Below, in pieces: positions 16,860 to 25,988 of a stretch of 64,000 nucleotides of DNA. A program made the position numbers and the translations under genes. The stretch's first letter is position 1, and every line of letters begins with the position of its first letter. Under the pieces are notes generated by a model. It ran no database searches. It had not been told where the DNA came from and saw only the letters and a list, made by a program, of their open reading frames with translations. The DNA is from Chryseobacterium sp. Bi04 (GTDB lineage Bacteria; Bacteroidota; Bacteroidia; Flavobacteriales; Weeksellaceae). The DNA lies in contig NZ_CAKKLP010000006.1 of NCBI RefSeq assembly GCF_918698085.1, forward strand, positions 124,001 through 188,000, given 5' to 3'.

Positions 16860-18188
16860 TTATTTCTGATACATATAATATCTTGCTCCCATAAGAACAG
16901 GATTCTCTGATTCGATTGAGATAAGTCCAAATCCCTTATAATCAGAGCGTATAGATTGATGTAATTGTTTTCTATGCAGTTTCTCATAGGTTTCAAAATC
17001 AATAGGAGCTCTGTTGTTCAGGTTTTCAAATACGTTCCATTTTTCCACCACTTTTTTCCAGTTTTCAGAAACTTTACCTGCAAAAACTTTTGATTTTGAC
17101 CCGCTTCCATAGCCAAAGAAACCGATCTCTGTTCCTGACAATTCTTCATTTTCATCAAAGGAAGTCTGTAAAGCAGAAAGGAACGCCATGAAAACAGAAG
17201 CGGTATACATATTCCCGATCTCGGAAGAAGCCCGCTGTGTTTTCTCTATTTTATCACTGATTAAATTCAGATAATTTTCAGATTTTGCCACTGCTTTTTG
17301 CTCCTCAGGATTGGTATAAGGAAGTCCGTTTTCAAGACTATAGATTTCTGTAAATACCCTTTTACCATGAAAAGCATAAGGAAGATGAAAAATAATATAT
17401 TTCCAGTTTTCATAAGGCTTTTCCTGTCCTGCAACTTCTTTATAATGCTGATAAGCTTCTCTTATTCTGTCCTGATAGCACTGATTGGAATACTGACCGT
17501 CAAAAACAGGTTCATCCGTGAATATTTCAATAGTATCCGGGAACATTTCAGGTGCATTATGTAAGTCTTCTTTTTTATACTGTCTTCTCGGTTTGAAAAA
17601 GTCAAAAACACTTTCTGATGCTACTCCCCAGTGATTCTCTATTTCAAGCAGATCTGGCTTTGAAGAAATCAGTAAAGCAACGGCTCCCCCTCCCTGGGTA
17701 TATTCTCCTGAAGAAGCCAATTCATATTTCGCATAATCGCTGGCAATAACCACTGCTTTTTTATTGGGATTCACCCTTACAAAATCAAGGGCATTATGCA
17801 GGGCGTCTACCCCTCCCACACATGCAAAGGTCATATCTACAATATCACAATTTTTGAAGGCTCTTGTTCCGAATTTCTCCTCCAGCACTTTTTCTACCAT
17901 CTGTACTGCATATGACGCAGTAGGCTTTGCTGCATCCAGAGCACTTTCCGTACCCAAGTAAACTCTTGAGATCTCTCTGGGATCAATGGTATAATCATTA
18001 ATAAGTTTGAATAATGCTTCTGCCGCAAATGTTGCTGCATCTTCGTGAACATCGGGAAGCCCCATTTTATGAAGTCCCAATCCTTTTTCCAGCTTTGCAG
18101 GTTCAATCCCTCTTTTTTCAGCTAAATCCTTAATTTCTAAATATAAACCGGGTATATAGTAGCTCGCCGCTTCAATTCCAAAAGTCAT
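16860..18188 (-). CDS. mvaS: hydroxymethylglutaryl-CoA synthase
   Basis: The 442-residue thiolase-fold enzyme condenses acetyl-CoA with acetoacetyl-CoA to HMG-CoA, the committed entry to the mevalonate route for isoprenoids. The catalytic glutamate is in LGTESALDA (E81), the acyl-enzyme cysteine in DMTFACVGG (C123), and the His-bearing region is KYIIFHLPYAFHGKRV. GYGSGSKSKVF matches the C-terminal family motif. Use of the mevalonate pathway fits Flavobacteriia. It is somewhat longer than firmicute MvaS. It is monocistronic, between two terminators. Confidence 0.93.
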   Translation of the reverse strand: MTFGIEAASYYIPGLYLEIKDLAEKRGIEPAKLEKGLGLHKMGLPDVHEDAATFAAEALFKLINDYTIDPREISRVYLGTESALDAAKPTASYAVQMVEKVLEEKFGTRAFKNCDIVDMTFACVGGVDALHNALDFVRVNPNKKAVVIASDYAKYELASSGEYTQGGGAVALLISSKPDLLEIENHWGVASESVFDFFKPRRQYKKEDLHNAPEMFPDTIEIFTDEPVFDGQYSNQCYQDRIREAYQHYKEVAGQEKPYENWKYIIFHLPYAFHGKRVFTEIYSLENGLPYTNPEEQKAVAKSENYLNLISDKIEKTQRASSEIGNMYTASVFMAFLSALQTSFDENEELSGTEIGFFGYGSGSKSKVFAGKVSENWKKVVEKWNVFENLNNRAPIDFETYEKLHRKQLHQSIRSDYKGFGLISIESENPVLMGARYYMYQK

Positions 18189-18303
18189 TTTATTCTAATT
18201 TTTATACGAATTTAGAAAATGTAACCTGAATAACCTGTCAATATATCATGACTTTTTACTAATTATTTATAATTTAACTTTTTATTTCTGACGATCAATT
18301 ATA

Positions 18304-18339
18304 AAAAAGCAGCATCACAAAAATGTAATGCTGCTTTTT
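18304..18339 (-). terminator. terminator of the M1 aminopeptidase gene
   Basis: GCAGCAT (18309-18315) pairs with ATGCTGC (18328-18334), and flanking A6/T5 tracts extend the stem. It ends 18 bp past the stop codon at 18358. Confidence 0.85.
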
Positions 18340-18357
18340 CAATCAGATCTACTGAGT

Positions 18358-20868
18358 CTATCTAAAATTTTCAATAGCTTTATTCAGAGCGTCGATCTGT
18401 TTATTGATACTTGCGGATTTTTGCGGATTTTGTTTCAGCAATTCCATTTTTTTGCTTAGTCCGTCTTTCAGCATTTGAACAATCATCATCTTAGCCTGTG
18501 GGTTATTTCCCATATCGCTCTTTGCATAATCCAACATTTTTGTAATGTTTTCCACTGCTTTTAGGTTGTCAGAGCCCATGATCCAGTTATATCCTTCTTC
18601 TGCTGTTTTACCCAACTCCGGATTCTGGAATTTTACAAACGGATAAAATGCAGCAAGTGGAGCGATATGTTCCATTTGAGAGCTTATCTTATTCTTCACA
18701 ATAACCGGAAGCAAAAGGGCCAGCAACTCATCTGAAGCACCATCCAGCTCAATTTTATCAGCTAAAGCATTGGCCCGTGACGGATCAATGGTAAGAACAG
18801 CACTTAAAGAGTTTCCTTTAACTGCATTGGAAACTGCATTCACCCCTTTTTCAAATATCGGCAGGTATTTTTTATCTTTTGTTTTAGCCAACGCACCAAT
18901 AGCCGCAGCCTGAGCCAATGTTTTAGGATCATTTGAAGCGATTTTTTCAACTTCTGCTCCCAGGGCTTTCATCTGATCGGAATTGGTAAGATCCATTAAT
19001 TCCAACGCTTTAATTCTTATTCTAAAAAATGGATCTTTTAATGCAGCAGCCAATAATTTTATAGCTGCAGGACTTTTTCCTGTCTGATCTTTAATTCCGG
19101 CTAACGCTGTATATCTGCTTTTGAATTCTTTAGAATTGGTAAACTGCAGCAGGTTCTGCTCCGGTGTTTTGGTATCCGTGATATCAGCTACCAGTATTCC
19201 GTCTGCATTGATATTGACAAGATCCGGTGTTTTGGATACGTCAAAATTAAATGTATTCCTGTTTTCAGCATTAACCCAAACATTGTATCTTTTGGGTTTA
19301 CCATTATCATACACATCAATAGCCAAAGGAAACTCGAATAATTGATCCTGAGTTTGATTAACTGTTACAGCAATCTGTTTTTTTACAGGTTCAAAAGTAA
19401 ATGAATAATTCAATTTTGGGTTTCCGCTTCCAAAGTACCATTGGTTAAAGAACCAGTTCAGGTCTTTCCCTGAAACCTTTTCAAAAGAAAGCCTCAGTTG
19501 ATGGGCCTCAGCATTCTGATATTCATTGGTTTTCAGGTAATCATTCATACCGGCAAAAAAAGCATCATCCCCAAGATAATTTCTTAGCATATGAAGGATT
19601 CCACCTCCTTTCTGGTAGGTTACCAGGTCAAAAACATCTTCACGGGATTCATAATTAAATCTTACCAGGTTTTTCTTAAAGTCCGCAGGGTTATGAATGT
19701 ACATATTTACATCCTTCATCTGGTGATAATCTGCCTGATCTTTTCCATACTTGTATTCATTCCAGAGATATTCGGAATAATTGGCGAAGGATTCATTCAC
19801 GGTAAGGTTACTCCAGCTTTCTGCAGTTACAAGGTCACCAAACCAATGATGGAATAATTCGTGGGCAATAGTATCTTCCCATTTATTTTCATCAATCAGC
19901 TGCCCCGGTTTTTGAAGGATATCACTTCCGTGAAGGGTTGCCGTAGTATTCTCCATAGCCCCACTTACATATTTTCTTCCGGAAATCTGTGCATATTTTG
20001 CCCATGGATAATCATAGTTCATCTTTTTGGAGAAAAACTCGATCATCTCTGGAGTATTTCCGTAGATCTGCTTTACGTAAGGCTCATATTCTTTCTCGAT
20101 ATAATAATCAACCGGAATATTTTTCCATTTGTCTTTTACAACAGCATATTCTCCTACTCCCATAAAGAAAAGGTAGGTAGAATGTCTTTTATCCATTACC
20201 CAGTGATCTGTTCTCAGGTTGTTGGATTCTTTCTGAGAATCTTTTAGAATACCATTTGAAAGGGTTACATATTTATCCGGAACCGTCATATAGATTTCCT
20301 GGGTAGTCTTTTGATTCGGTTTATCTATTGTTGGGAACCATGCAGAAGATGATTCGGTTTCTCCCTGTGTCCAGATCTGTGTAGGCATATCAGGTTCTGT
20401 TCCCTGTGCATTAATGAAGTAAAGTCCTTTTGCATCATTAATAGCCATGCTTCCTTTTTGTTTTACTTCATTCGGACGGGCTGTATATTTGATATAAATG
20501 GTATAATCCTGGTTCTTCTGATACATTTTGTCCAGCGTAACCTTTAGTGTTTCGTCTTTGTATTCGTATTTCAAAGGAGATTTCTTGCCATTAGCCTCAA
20601 GGGCAACTTCATGAATCAACATTCCTTTAGCATCCAGAGACAATTCATTGGTAGGATAAAAATAGGGTGAAGCAGTAAGCCATTCTTCCCCGTTCATCTG
20701 TTCTTTCTGATAATCAAAGTTTACTTTCAGCTTAGTATGTTTAAGCTCTGTTACTTTAGTATGAGTGGCTCTGTACACCTTTTCTCTTCCTGAAGCCTCA
20801 GTTTGTGCCGATACATTAGCGGAAAATAAAATCCCAAGTATTGCAATGGATAAAATGGCCTTTTTCAT
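18358..20868 (-). CDS. M1 family zinc aminopeptidase, exported
   Basis: The 836-residue protein has a signal peptide (MKKAILSIAILGILFSANVSAQ). It carries the M1 substrate motif GAMEN (303-307) and the zinc site HELFHHWFGD (H336, E337, H340) with the third ligand E359 in NES, exactly HExxH-18-E. C-terminal HEAT-like helical repeats follow (from ~560). It removes N-terminal residues from peptides in the periplasm or at the surface and feeds peptide use. No T9SS sorting domain is visible. It follows a 72-residue gene by 27 bp and is likely co-transcribed. Confidence 0.93.
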   Translation of the reverse strand: MKKAILSIAILGILFSANVSAQTEASGREKVYRATHTKVTELKHTKLKVNFDYQKEQMNGEEWLTASPYFYPTNELSLDAKGMLIHEVALEANGKKSPLKYEYKDETLKVTLDKMYQKNQDYTIYIKYTARPNEVKQKGSMAINDAKGLYFINAQGTEPDMPTQIWTQGETESSSAWFPTIDKPNQKTTQEIYMTVPDKYVTLSNGILKDSQKESNNLRTDHWVMDKRHSTYLFFMGVGEYAVVKDKWKNIPVDYYIEKEYEPYVKQIYGNTPEMIEFFSKKMNYDYPWAKYAQISGRKYVSGAMENTTATLHGSDILQKPGQLIDENKWEDTIAHELFHHWFGDLVTAESWSNLTVNESFANYSEYLWNEYKYGKDQADYHQMKDVNMYIHNPADFKKNLVRFNYESREDVFDLVTYQKGGGILHMLRNYLGDDAFFAGMNDYLKTNEYQNAEAHQLRLSFEKVSGKDLNWFFNQWYFGSGNPKLNYSFTFEPVKKQIAVTVNQTQDQLFEFPLAIDVYDNGKPKRYNVWVNAENRNTFNFDVSKTPDLVNINADGILVADITDTKTPEQNLLQFTNSKEFKSRYTALAGIKDQTGKSPAAIKLLAAALKDPFFRIRIKALELMDLTNSDQMKALGAEVEKIASNDPKTLAQAAAIGALAKTKDKKYLPIFEKGVNAVSNAVKGNSLSAVLTIDPSRANALADKIELDGASDELLALLLPVIVKNKISSQMEHIAPLAAFYPFVKFQNPELGKTAEEGYNWIMGSDNLKAVENITKMLDYAKSDMGNNPQAKMMIVQMLKDGLSKKMELLKQNPQKSASINKQIDALNKAIENFR

Positions 20869-20895
20869 TCTTCTATTTTATTATTATTTTTAGAA

Positions 20896-21114
20896 TTATT
20901 TTTTTATTATTATATCAAAAATATCATTAACAAGCGTTTCGTAGTCACCTGTTTTCAACTGTTCTTTTGTTTTGGCAAAAGCTTTTTTCAGCTCACTCTC
21001 CGGATTTTCATCATCGATGATATCTACGGAAGCCACTCCTTTCAATTGAAGTAATGCATTTTTAAGTACTTCTATATCAGCAGTTTTTTCAAGATCTACT
21101 TTTAAATATTTCAT
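20896..21114 (-). CDS. small acidic/lysine-rich protein, unknown
   Basis: 72 residues with an N-terminal beta-alpha-beta pattern (MKYLKVDLEKTADIEVLKNALLQLKGVASVDIID), then a helical, charged C-terminus. The first half resembles a ferredoxin-like or HMA-like half-domain without metal-binding cysteines, and DUF2683-type antitoxin-like proteins have a similar size. No toxin gene adjoins; the neighbour downstream is the M1 aminopeptidase. Function not assigned. Confidence 0.55.
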   Translation of the reverse strand: MKYLKVDLEKTADIEVLKNALLQLKGVASVDIIDDENPESELKKAFAKTKEQLKTGDYETLVNDIFDIIIKK

Positions 21115-21308
21115 GAGAGATAATTTCCTTTAAAATTACAAATTTCTTTTGGGGCAGCCTACGGACACCGCATGATAAGTTCATGGGAACAGGAATTTGT
21201 TACAATGATACCTGGATTTATTATTGCATTTGAAGAAAATCTAAGAATGAAATGAAGGATTCTAAAAAAGTGAATTGAGTACCTCTTTAAAGATAGAACA
21301 GAAGATAG

Positions 21309-22220
21309 TTAATACGCTGTAGGATAGATCCCGTTATTTTCCAGCTGAAGTCTGATTCCACTGTCATCTATTGAAGCACTATCTTTTTTTATGTACTCAA
21401 GAATTGCTTTTTTATTATCGGGATTATTAAATGACATCAGGTGATACAGATAATTCCTGCTCTGAATTTCATGAATAGTATCATTTGTAAGAAAATGAAG
21501 ATACTCCCGCTGTAGCTGCTGAGCGTATTCTTTCTTATGCCAATTACTGAGATAAAGAACCGCCGAGCCTCTATGTTCCTGAAATGCCAGTTTCTCAATC
21601 TGCTTTTTCAGATGATCTGAATAGGTCCTATTCCTGAATGCTGTCGTAAGAATGAGCTCAGAAGCATTCTCAGCAAACAAAAGCATACTGTCCAGTTTTT
21701 GCATCTTAATATCTGATCTTACCTCTTCAGGTTTCAGCGTATTGAAATATTTTTGATATAAAGGTTCGGCAAGGTATTCATAGTCGATGATACATCCGTT
21801 CTGGGTATGAACCTTCCCTTTCCTATTGAGGAATTTTTGAAAAACTGCTGTAACATACTGAGGGTTTATTTCTAAAAGTCCTACGGCTGCATACATAGCA
21901 ACTGCATTATTTTTATTGTCGGTAAGATTTAGCAGCTCTTCTTCTGAAGCCTGATCATATAGCTTTTTGGCATTTTCAAAATTAAGGTTTTCAGTACCCC
22001 CTTTTGCTAAGGCTTCTGTTTCATAGGTGTTTAAAGTTGAAATATACCTTACGATCTTTCTCAAATGATGAGGTACCTGTACAGAATCAAAGACTGCCTC
22101 TTTAGAAAAGTTCAGGTCTTCGACAAGAATATCAGCTATCACTTCTTTATTCTCTTTCTGAGTACAGCTGAAGATAATAACAAACGTAAAGGCAATGACA
22201 AAAACACGGGAGAATAGCAT
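21309..22220 (-). CDS. lipoprotein of unknown function
   Basis: The 303-residue product has a lipobox FSC at about residues 17-19 (VFVIAFTFVIIFSCTQK) and is otherwise helical, with a HEAT/TPR-like rhythm (NNAVAMYAAVGLLEINPQYVTAVFQKFL; HRGSAVLYLSNWHKKEYAQQLQREYL). I do not recognise the family. Its ATG overlaps the thyA stop (TAATG), so it is translationally coupled to thyA; a functional link to thymidylate synthesis is not implied. Confidence 0.65.
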   Translation of the reverse strand: MLFSRVFVIAFTFVIIFSCTQKENKEVIADILVEDLNFSKEAVFDSVQVPHHLRKIVRYISTLNTYETEALAKGGTENLNFENAKKLYDQASEEELLNLTDNKNNAVAMYAAVGLLEINPQYVTAVFQKFLNRKGKVHTQNGCIIDYEYLAEPLYQKYFNTLKPEEVRSDIKMQKLDSMLLFAENASELILTTAFRNRTYSDHLKKQIEKLAFQEHRGSAVLYLSNWHKKEYAQQLQREYLHFLTNDTIHEIQSRNYLYHLMSFNNPDNKKAILEYIKKDSASIDDSGIRLQLENNGIYPTAY

Positions 22221-23014
22221 TATACCGCTACAGGAGCTTTGATTCCCGGATGCGGATCATAATTTTCAAGCGTAAAATCTTCAAAATTAAAATCGAAAAT
22301 ATCTTTGATTTCCGGGTTTAGCCTCATGGTAGGAAGAGATCTTGTTTCTCTTGAAAGCTGTCTGTTTACCTGTTCGAAATGATTGTTATAAATGTGAACA
22401 TCACCGAAACTGTGCACATAATCTCCTACTTCCAAATCACAAACCTGCGCTACCATCATTAATAAAAGAGCATAGCTGGCAATATTGAACGGCACTCCAA
22501 GAAATACATCAGCGCTTCTCTGGTAAAGTTGCAGGGATAATTTTCCATCCGCTACATAAAACTGGAATAAAGCATGGCAAGGCGCCAATGCCATATTAGG
22601 GATTTCCGCAACATTCCATGCGGAGACAATCAGTCTTCTGGAGTCCGGATTTTTTTTAATCTGATCAATTACTTCTGTGATCTGGTCTACAATTTTTCCG
22701 TCGGCGCCGTTCCAGCTTCTCCATTGTGCACCATACACCGGCCCAAGGTCACCATTTTCATCGGCCCACTCGTCCCAGATGCTCACTCCGTTATCATTAA
22801 GGTACTTCACATTCGTATCTCCTTTCAAAAACCAGAGTAATTCGTAAATTATTGATTTCAAATGCACCTTTTTAGTGGTTACCAAAGGAAAACCTTTCGA
22901 CAGGTCATATCTTAGCTGATACCCGAATACGCTTCTTGTTCCGGTACCTGTTCGATCGGTTTTATCTGTTCCGTTATCTAAAATATGTTGTAAAAGATCT
23001 AGGTAGTTTTGCAT
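22220..23014 (-). CDS. thyA: thymidylate synthase
   Basis: The 264-residue protein has exactly the length of E. coli ThyA. It methylates dUMP to dTMP with 5,10-methylene-THF. Motifs: DRTGTGT, the catalytic cysteine in [13 protein letters not shown] (C146), [21 protein letters not shown] and [11 protein letters not shown] 23014 is chosen because it gives the canonical [12 protein letters not shown] start; the frame is open for eight more codons. It overlaps the downstream lipoprotein gene. Confidence 0.97.
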   Translation of the reverse strand: MQNYLDLLQHILDNGTDKTDRTGTGTRSVFGYQLRYDLSKGFPLVTTKKVHLKSIIYELLWFLKGDTNVKYLNDNGVSIWDEWADENGDLGPVYGAQWRSWNGADGKIVDQITEVIDQIKKNPDSRRLIVSAWNVAEIPNMALAPCHALFQFYVADGKLSLQLYQRSADVFLGVPFNIASYALLLMMVAQVCDLEVGDYVHSFGDVHIYNNHFEQVNRQLSRETRSLPTMRLNPEIKDIFDFNFEDFTLENYDPHPGIKAPVAV

Positions 23015-23035
23015 TTTAAAAGGAATTTTATGGTT

Positions 23036-23043
23036 CAAATTTA
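23036..23043 (-). promoter_or_regulatory. candidate -7 box for thyA
   Basis: The minus strand reads TAAATTTG, an exact TAnnTTTG match, 21 bases upstream of the thyA ATG. The -33 element is not clear. Confidence 0.45.
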
Positions 23044-23157
23044 CTAAAAATGATCAAAAAAAACATCCCTTTTTATGAATGCTTTTTATAAGACAGATAC
23101 TTGCTTTCTATTAAAGAACTGTATATCTGATCTCTGTAAATTAATTATTTTAATTAA

Positions 23158-23808
23158 CTACAGAATAAAAACACTGACATCATCGCTGTTTCCTTTCATT
23201 GATTTCAGCTGACCGTATTTATTTTTTTCAATGAATTTGTCATTCCAGTATTCCAGGCTTACCGGCCCAAATTTTATAAGTTTCCGGTATTTACTTTCGT
23301 CAATAATATCTTTTATTCCATAATCAACAGAGATATCTCCTACCGATTTCAATTTTCCCATTCTGCTGTTATCAATGACATCATTGGGCCAGTAGTCGAT
23401 GGTAAAGTTTCCTATTTTCTTTATTTTGCCCCATTTTTCTTTATTAAAAATGGAGTCGTCCCAGTAGTCTACATCAATATTTCCAATGTTTTTCAGTTTA
23501 CCATACCGGGCACTGTCTTCATTTAAATCATCCCAGTAGTCTATTTTGACATCACCCATGCTTTTAAGCTTGCCATATTTGTACTGGTCAAAATATTGAT
23601 CATCATAATAGGTAAGTTCTCCATTCAAATCAGAATTATGAAAATCAGTAATCTCTCCCTGAGCATCAATTGTAATAATAAAACCGTCCACTTTAAGGTT
23701 TACAGATTCCAGATCATAGGTTTTTCCTGAGATGTTAGCACGGATTTGGGCTTCCAGAGCCATACTGCTCCATAAAAAAGTAAAGAAAAATAAATATTTT
23801 AATTTCAT
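23158..23808 (-). CDS. exported protein with tandem GKLKxxGxxxxDYWxD repeats
   Basis: The 216-residue product has a signal peptide (MKLKYLFFFTFLWSSMALEAQ) followed by five to six tandem units of about 30 residues. Each unit is built on Y/W-G-K-L/I-K-x-h-G-x-h-x-h-D-Y-W-x-D (for example YGKLKSMGDVKIDYWDD and YGKLKNIGNIDVDYWDD); the last two units diverge (YRKLIKFGPVSLEYWND, YGQLKSMKG). The regular alternating beta pattern suggests a beta-solenoid or beta-propeller-like repeat. Function unknown. It begins 7 bp after the Gre-like gene and is probably co-transcribed. ATG 23808 gives a proper signal peptide; the 8-residue-longer start does not. Confidence 0.7.
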   Translation of the reverse strand: MKLKYLFFFTFLWSSMALEAQIRANISGKTYDLESVNLKVDGFIITIDAQGEITDFHNSDLNGELTYYDDQYFDQYKYGKLKSMGDVKIDYWDDLNEDSARYGKLKNIGNIDVDYWDDSIFNKEKWGKIKKIGNFTIDYWPNDVIDNSRMGKLKSVGDISVDYGIKDIIDESKYRKLIKFGPVSLEYWNDKFIEKNKYGQLKSMKGNSDDVSVFIL

Positions 23809-23815
23809 AAGTTGT

Positions 23816-24256
23816 TTACCAGATATTTTCAATGACCTGATTCATTGTATTGATTGCAAATACATCACCCATTTTCTTGCCAAACATGGCTTTTACCAAT
23901 GGTGATTCTGCTGAAACCGTCATTACTTTCTGATTTTCAACGGTAATTTCCCCTATCGAAGCTGCAATATAAAAAAGCCCTTTGTCGGTTTTTACCAAAG
24001 CTCCGTTCTGAACTTTTTCAGAGGGATCGGAAGTTATTTTCTGCAGAACAGCCTGTTGATTTAAGGTTTCGTTAAGCTGTCTCTGAAGGTTATTGATTTC
24101 CTGCTGAAGCATTTCACGTCCGGTTTCATATTTATCACCCATTGAGCTTTTTGTATCATTATTGGAAGCCCGGGTTTCAGCAATCAAGGTTTCAAAATTC
24201 CGGATTTTTCCTGCAATTTTTGTATTGATTGTATTTATTATTTCCTGTTTGTTCAT
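23816..24256 (-). CDS. GreA/GreB-like transcription factor-related protein
   Basis: 146 residues. The N-terminal half is a helical hairpin/coiled coil (MLQQEINNLQRQLNETLNQQAVLQKI) and the C-terminal half is a GreA/B-like FKBP-type domain (VQNGALVKTDKGLFYIAAS, VSAESPLVKAMFGKKMGDVF). True Gre factors insert the coiled coil into the RNA polymerase secondary channel and stimulate cleavage of backtracked RNA through acidic tip residues; the tip here (ASNNDTKSSMGDKYETGRE) keeps one D and two E. Bacteroidota homologues are sometimes mislabelled 3-oxoacyl-ACP synthase; nothing here supports that. Confidence 0.72.
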   Translation of the reverse strand: MNKQEIINTINTKIAGKIRNFETLIAETRASNNDTKSSMGDKYETGREMLQQEINNLQRQLNETLNQQAVLQKITSDPSEKVQNGALVKTDKGLFYIAASIGEITVENQKVMTVSAESPLVKAMFGKKMGDVFAINTMNQVIENIW

Positions 24257-24409
24257 TATTGTAATTCAGGTTATTTTTATGATGGATGAGTAAGCCATCC
24301 CGTCTAAAATCAAAGATTTTGACACCTCCAGCGGAAGGGGACTCGGTATCTTTGAAAACTAATGTTCAAGGTTTCACAATCTCAGCCAGAATTGTAATGG
24401 CTTCAGTAT

Positions 24410-25759
24410 TTATTTTTCAAAAACAGCATAATCTGAAACTTTGAAAATGAAATCTTTGCCGTTACTGAAATCTCTTTTTGTCTTATCAAAAACGTTTTTG
24501 AAGATTCCCGATAAATGATCGTCTTCAACGGTAAAATCTACAGGTTCTTTTGACATATTCAGTACTACCAGCACCTCATCTTTTCCATTTTTTCTTATAT
24601 ACGCAAGAATCTTATCATTTGCTGTTGTATTCAGAAAATAAGTGGTCACATTCGCATCTCCTCCTCTTAAAGCAGGATTGGAAGATTTTAAATCCAATAA
24701 TGTTTTATAAAAATCTGCAGCCTGGTAAGTATTGGTCCATTTGATAGCATCTTTTTCAAAAAACTCAAGCCTTTTCATATTGGGAAGTTCCTGACCTGAG
24801 TATAATAAGGGTATACCATTCCATGTGGCTGAAAATACAGCCATAGGTTTTGTAATGACACCATATTTTTCATACTCCGTTCCATTCCATGAATTTTCAT
24901 CATGATTGGTCGTAAACCAGGCCCTCATAGACTGGTCTCCTATATTGGAATATTGAATCAATAAATCTTTCAGTTCCTGAAGTGGTTCATTTTTCTTATA
25001 ATAATCGGCTGACTTATGCATCCATTTCCATGAATAGCTGGCATCAAAAACTTTCCCATATTCGGGGCTTTCCAGTTCATCAAATTCTCCCAGCCAAAAA
25101 AGAGGCTTTAGTTTTTCAACTTCCGGGCGGGCCTGTTCCCAAAAATCTACTTCTACCCACGAAGCAAGATCACATCTGAACCCGTCAATATTTGTTTCTC
25201 TTACCCAAAATTTCATGGCTTCAATCATCTCCTGGCGCATTTCCTGATTTTTGTAATCCAGTTCGATAATATCATCCATTCCGGAGGCCCTATGAAATTC
25301 TCCGTCAGGGTCTTTTAAATAGAATTCAGGGTGCGTTTTGGTCCATACATGGTCCCAGCCCGTATGGTTAGCCACCCAGTCTATGATTACCTTGAACCCT
25401 AACCTGTGGGCTTCATTTACCATATCTTTAAAATCCTCAAGTGTTCCGAATTCCGGATTCACTGAAGTATAGTCGGCGGCGGCATAAGGGCTTCCCAAAC
25501 TTCCTTTCTTATTCTGCTGGGCAATTGGGGTAACAGGCATCATCCAAAGTGTTTTTATACCCATTGCTTTCAGGCGGGGCATCTCTTTGGCAAACGCTTT
25601 GAAAGTTCCCTCTTTGGTATATTGTCTTACGTTTACTTCGTAGATATTGGTGTTATATTTCCAATTTTTTGGCAGCTCTGTCATTTTCCGGGTATTTTTC
25701 TGAGAGGTACAGGAAACAATTCCCAGACCAATTAAGGTTAATAAAATTAATTTTTTCAT
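24410..25759 (-). CDS. alpha-amylase family (GH13) lipoprotein
   Basis: The 449-residue product has a lipobox GIVSC (Cys ~17) and a (beta/alpha)8 GH13 barrel. Conserved regions are DWVANHTGWDH, the nucleophile in DGFRCDLA (D197), the acid/base in FWLGEFDE (E225) and the transition-state Asp in TNHDENSW (D287). A short C-terminal beta domain follows. It hydrolyses alpha-1,4-glucans or malto-oligosaccharides in the periplasm or at the cell surface. The longer open frame upstream is not used, because ATG 25759 gives the lipoprotein signal. It is isolated from the susCD pair, so a shared operon is excluded. Confidence 0.9.
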   Translation of the reverse strand: MKKLILLTLIGLGIVSCTSQKNTRKMTELPKNWKYNTNIYEVNVRQYTKEGTFKAFAKEMPRLKAMGIKTLWMMPVTPIAQQNKKGSLGSPYAAADYTSVNPEFGTLEDFKDMVNEAHRLGFKVIIDWVANHTGWDHVWTKTHPEFYLKDPDGEFHRASGMDDIIELDYKNQEMRQEMIEAMKFWVRETNIDGFRCDLASWVEVDFWEQARPEVEKLKPLFWLGEFDELESPEYGKVFDASYSWKWMHKSADYYKKNEPLQELKDLLIQYSNIGDQSMRAWFTTNHDENSWNGTEYEKYGVITKPMAVFSATWNGIPLLYSGQELPNMKRLEFFEKDAIKWTNTYQAADFYKTLLDLKSSNPALRGGDANVTTYFLNTTANDKILAYIRKNGKDEVLVVLNMSKEPVDFTVEDDHLSGIFKNVFDKTKRDFSNGKDFIFKVSDYAVFEK

Positions 25760-25773
25760 TAATCTATTTTTAA

Positions 25774-25781
25774 CAAAAGTA
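25774..25781 (-). promoter_or_regulatory. candidate -7 box for the amylase gene
   Basis: The minus strand reads TACTTTTG, an exact TAnnTTTG match 14 bases upstream of the ATG. No -33 partner is seen at the usual spacing. Confidence 0.35.
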
Positions 25782-25941
25782 ATGATTTTGCAAAGTAAAA
25801 GGAACAGGAGGCAAAACCATGAAAAAGTTATTGGAAAAATTGACAATTGAACTCATGGGTCAGTTTTGCGCCAAATGAATGTGAATAAGTCTTAACATTT
25901 CAAACGTGGCATATTACGTATTTTTTCACTTCTCTTCCATC

Positions 25942-25967
25942 AAAAAGCCCCGGATCAAATCCAGGGC
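25942..25967 (-). terminator. terminator of the pRiA4b ORF-3-like gene
   Basis: GCCCCGGAT (25947-25955) pairs with ATCCAGGGC (25959-25967) with one mismatch and a CAA loop; the minus strand then reads T5. Confidence 0.75.
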
Positions 25968-25988
25968 CTATATTGTATTGTTTATCTC

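Noticed and set aside
16736-17002. 88-residue ORF overlapping the end of mvaS
   Set aside because: Out-of-frame shadow of mvaS running into an A-rich spacer; no start context.
23816-24256. 3-oxoacyl-ACP synthase label for the Gre-like protein
   Set aside because: 146 residues with a coiled coil and Gre-type C-terminal domain; no thiolase fold or catalytic Cys-His-His.
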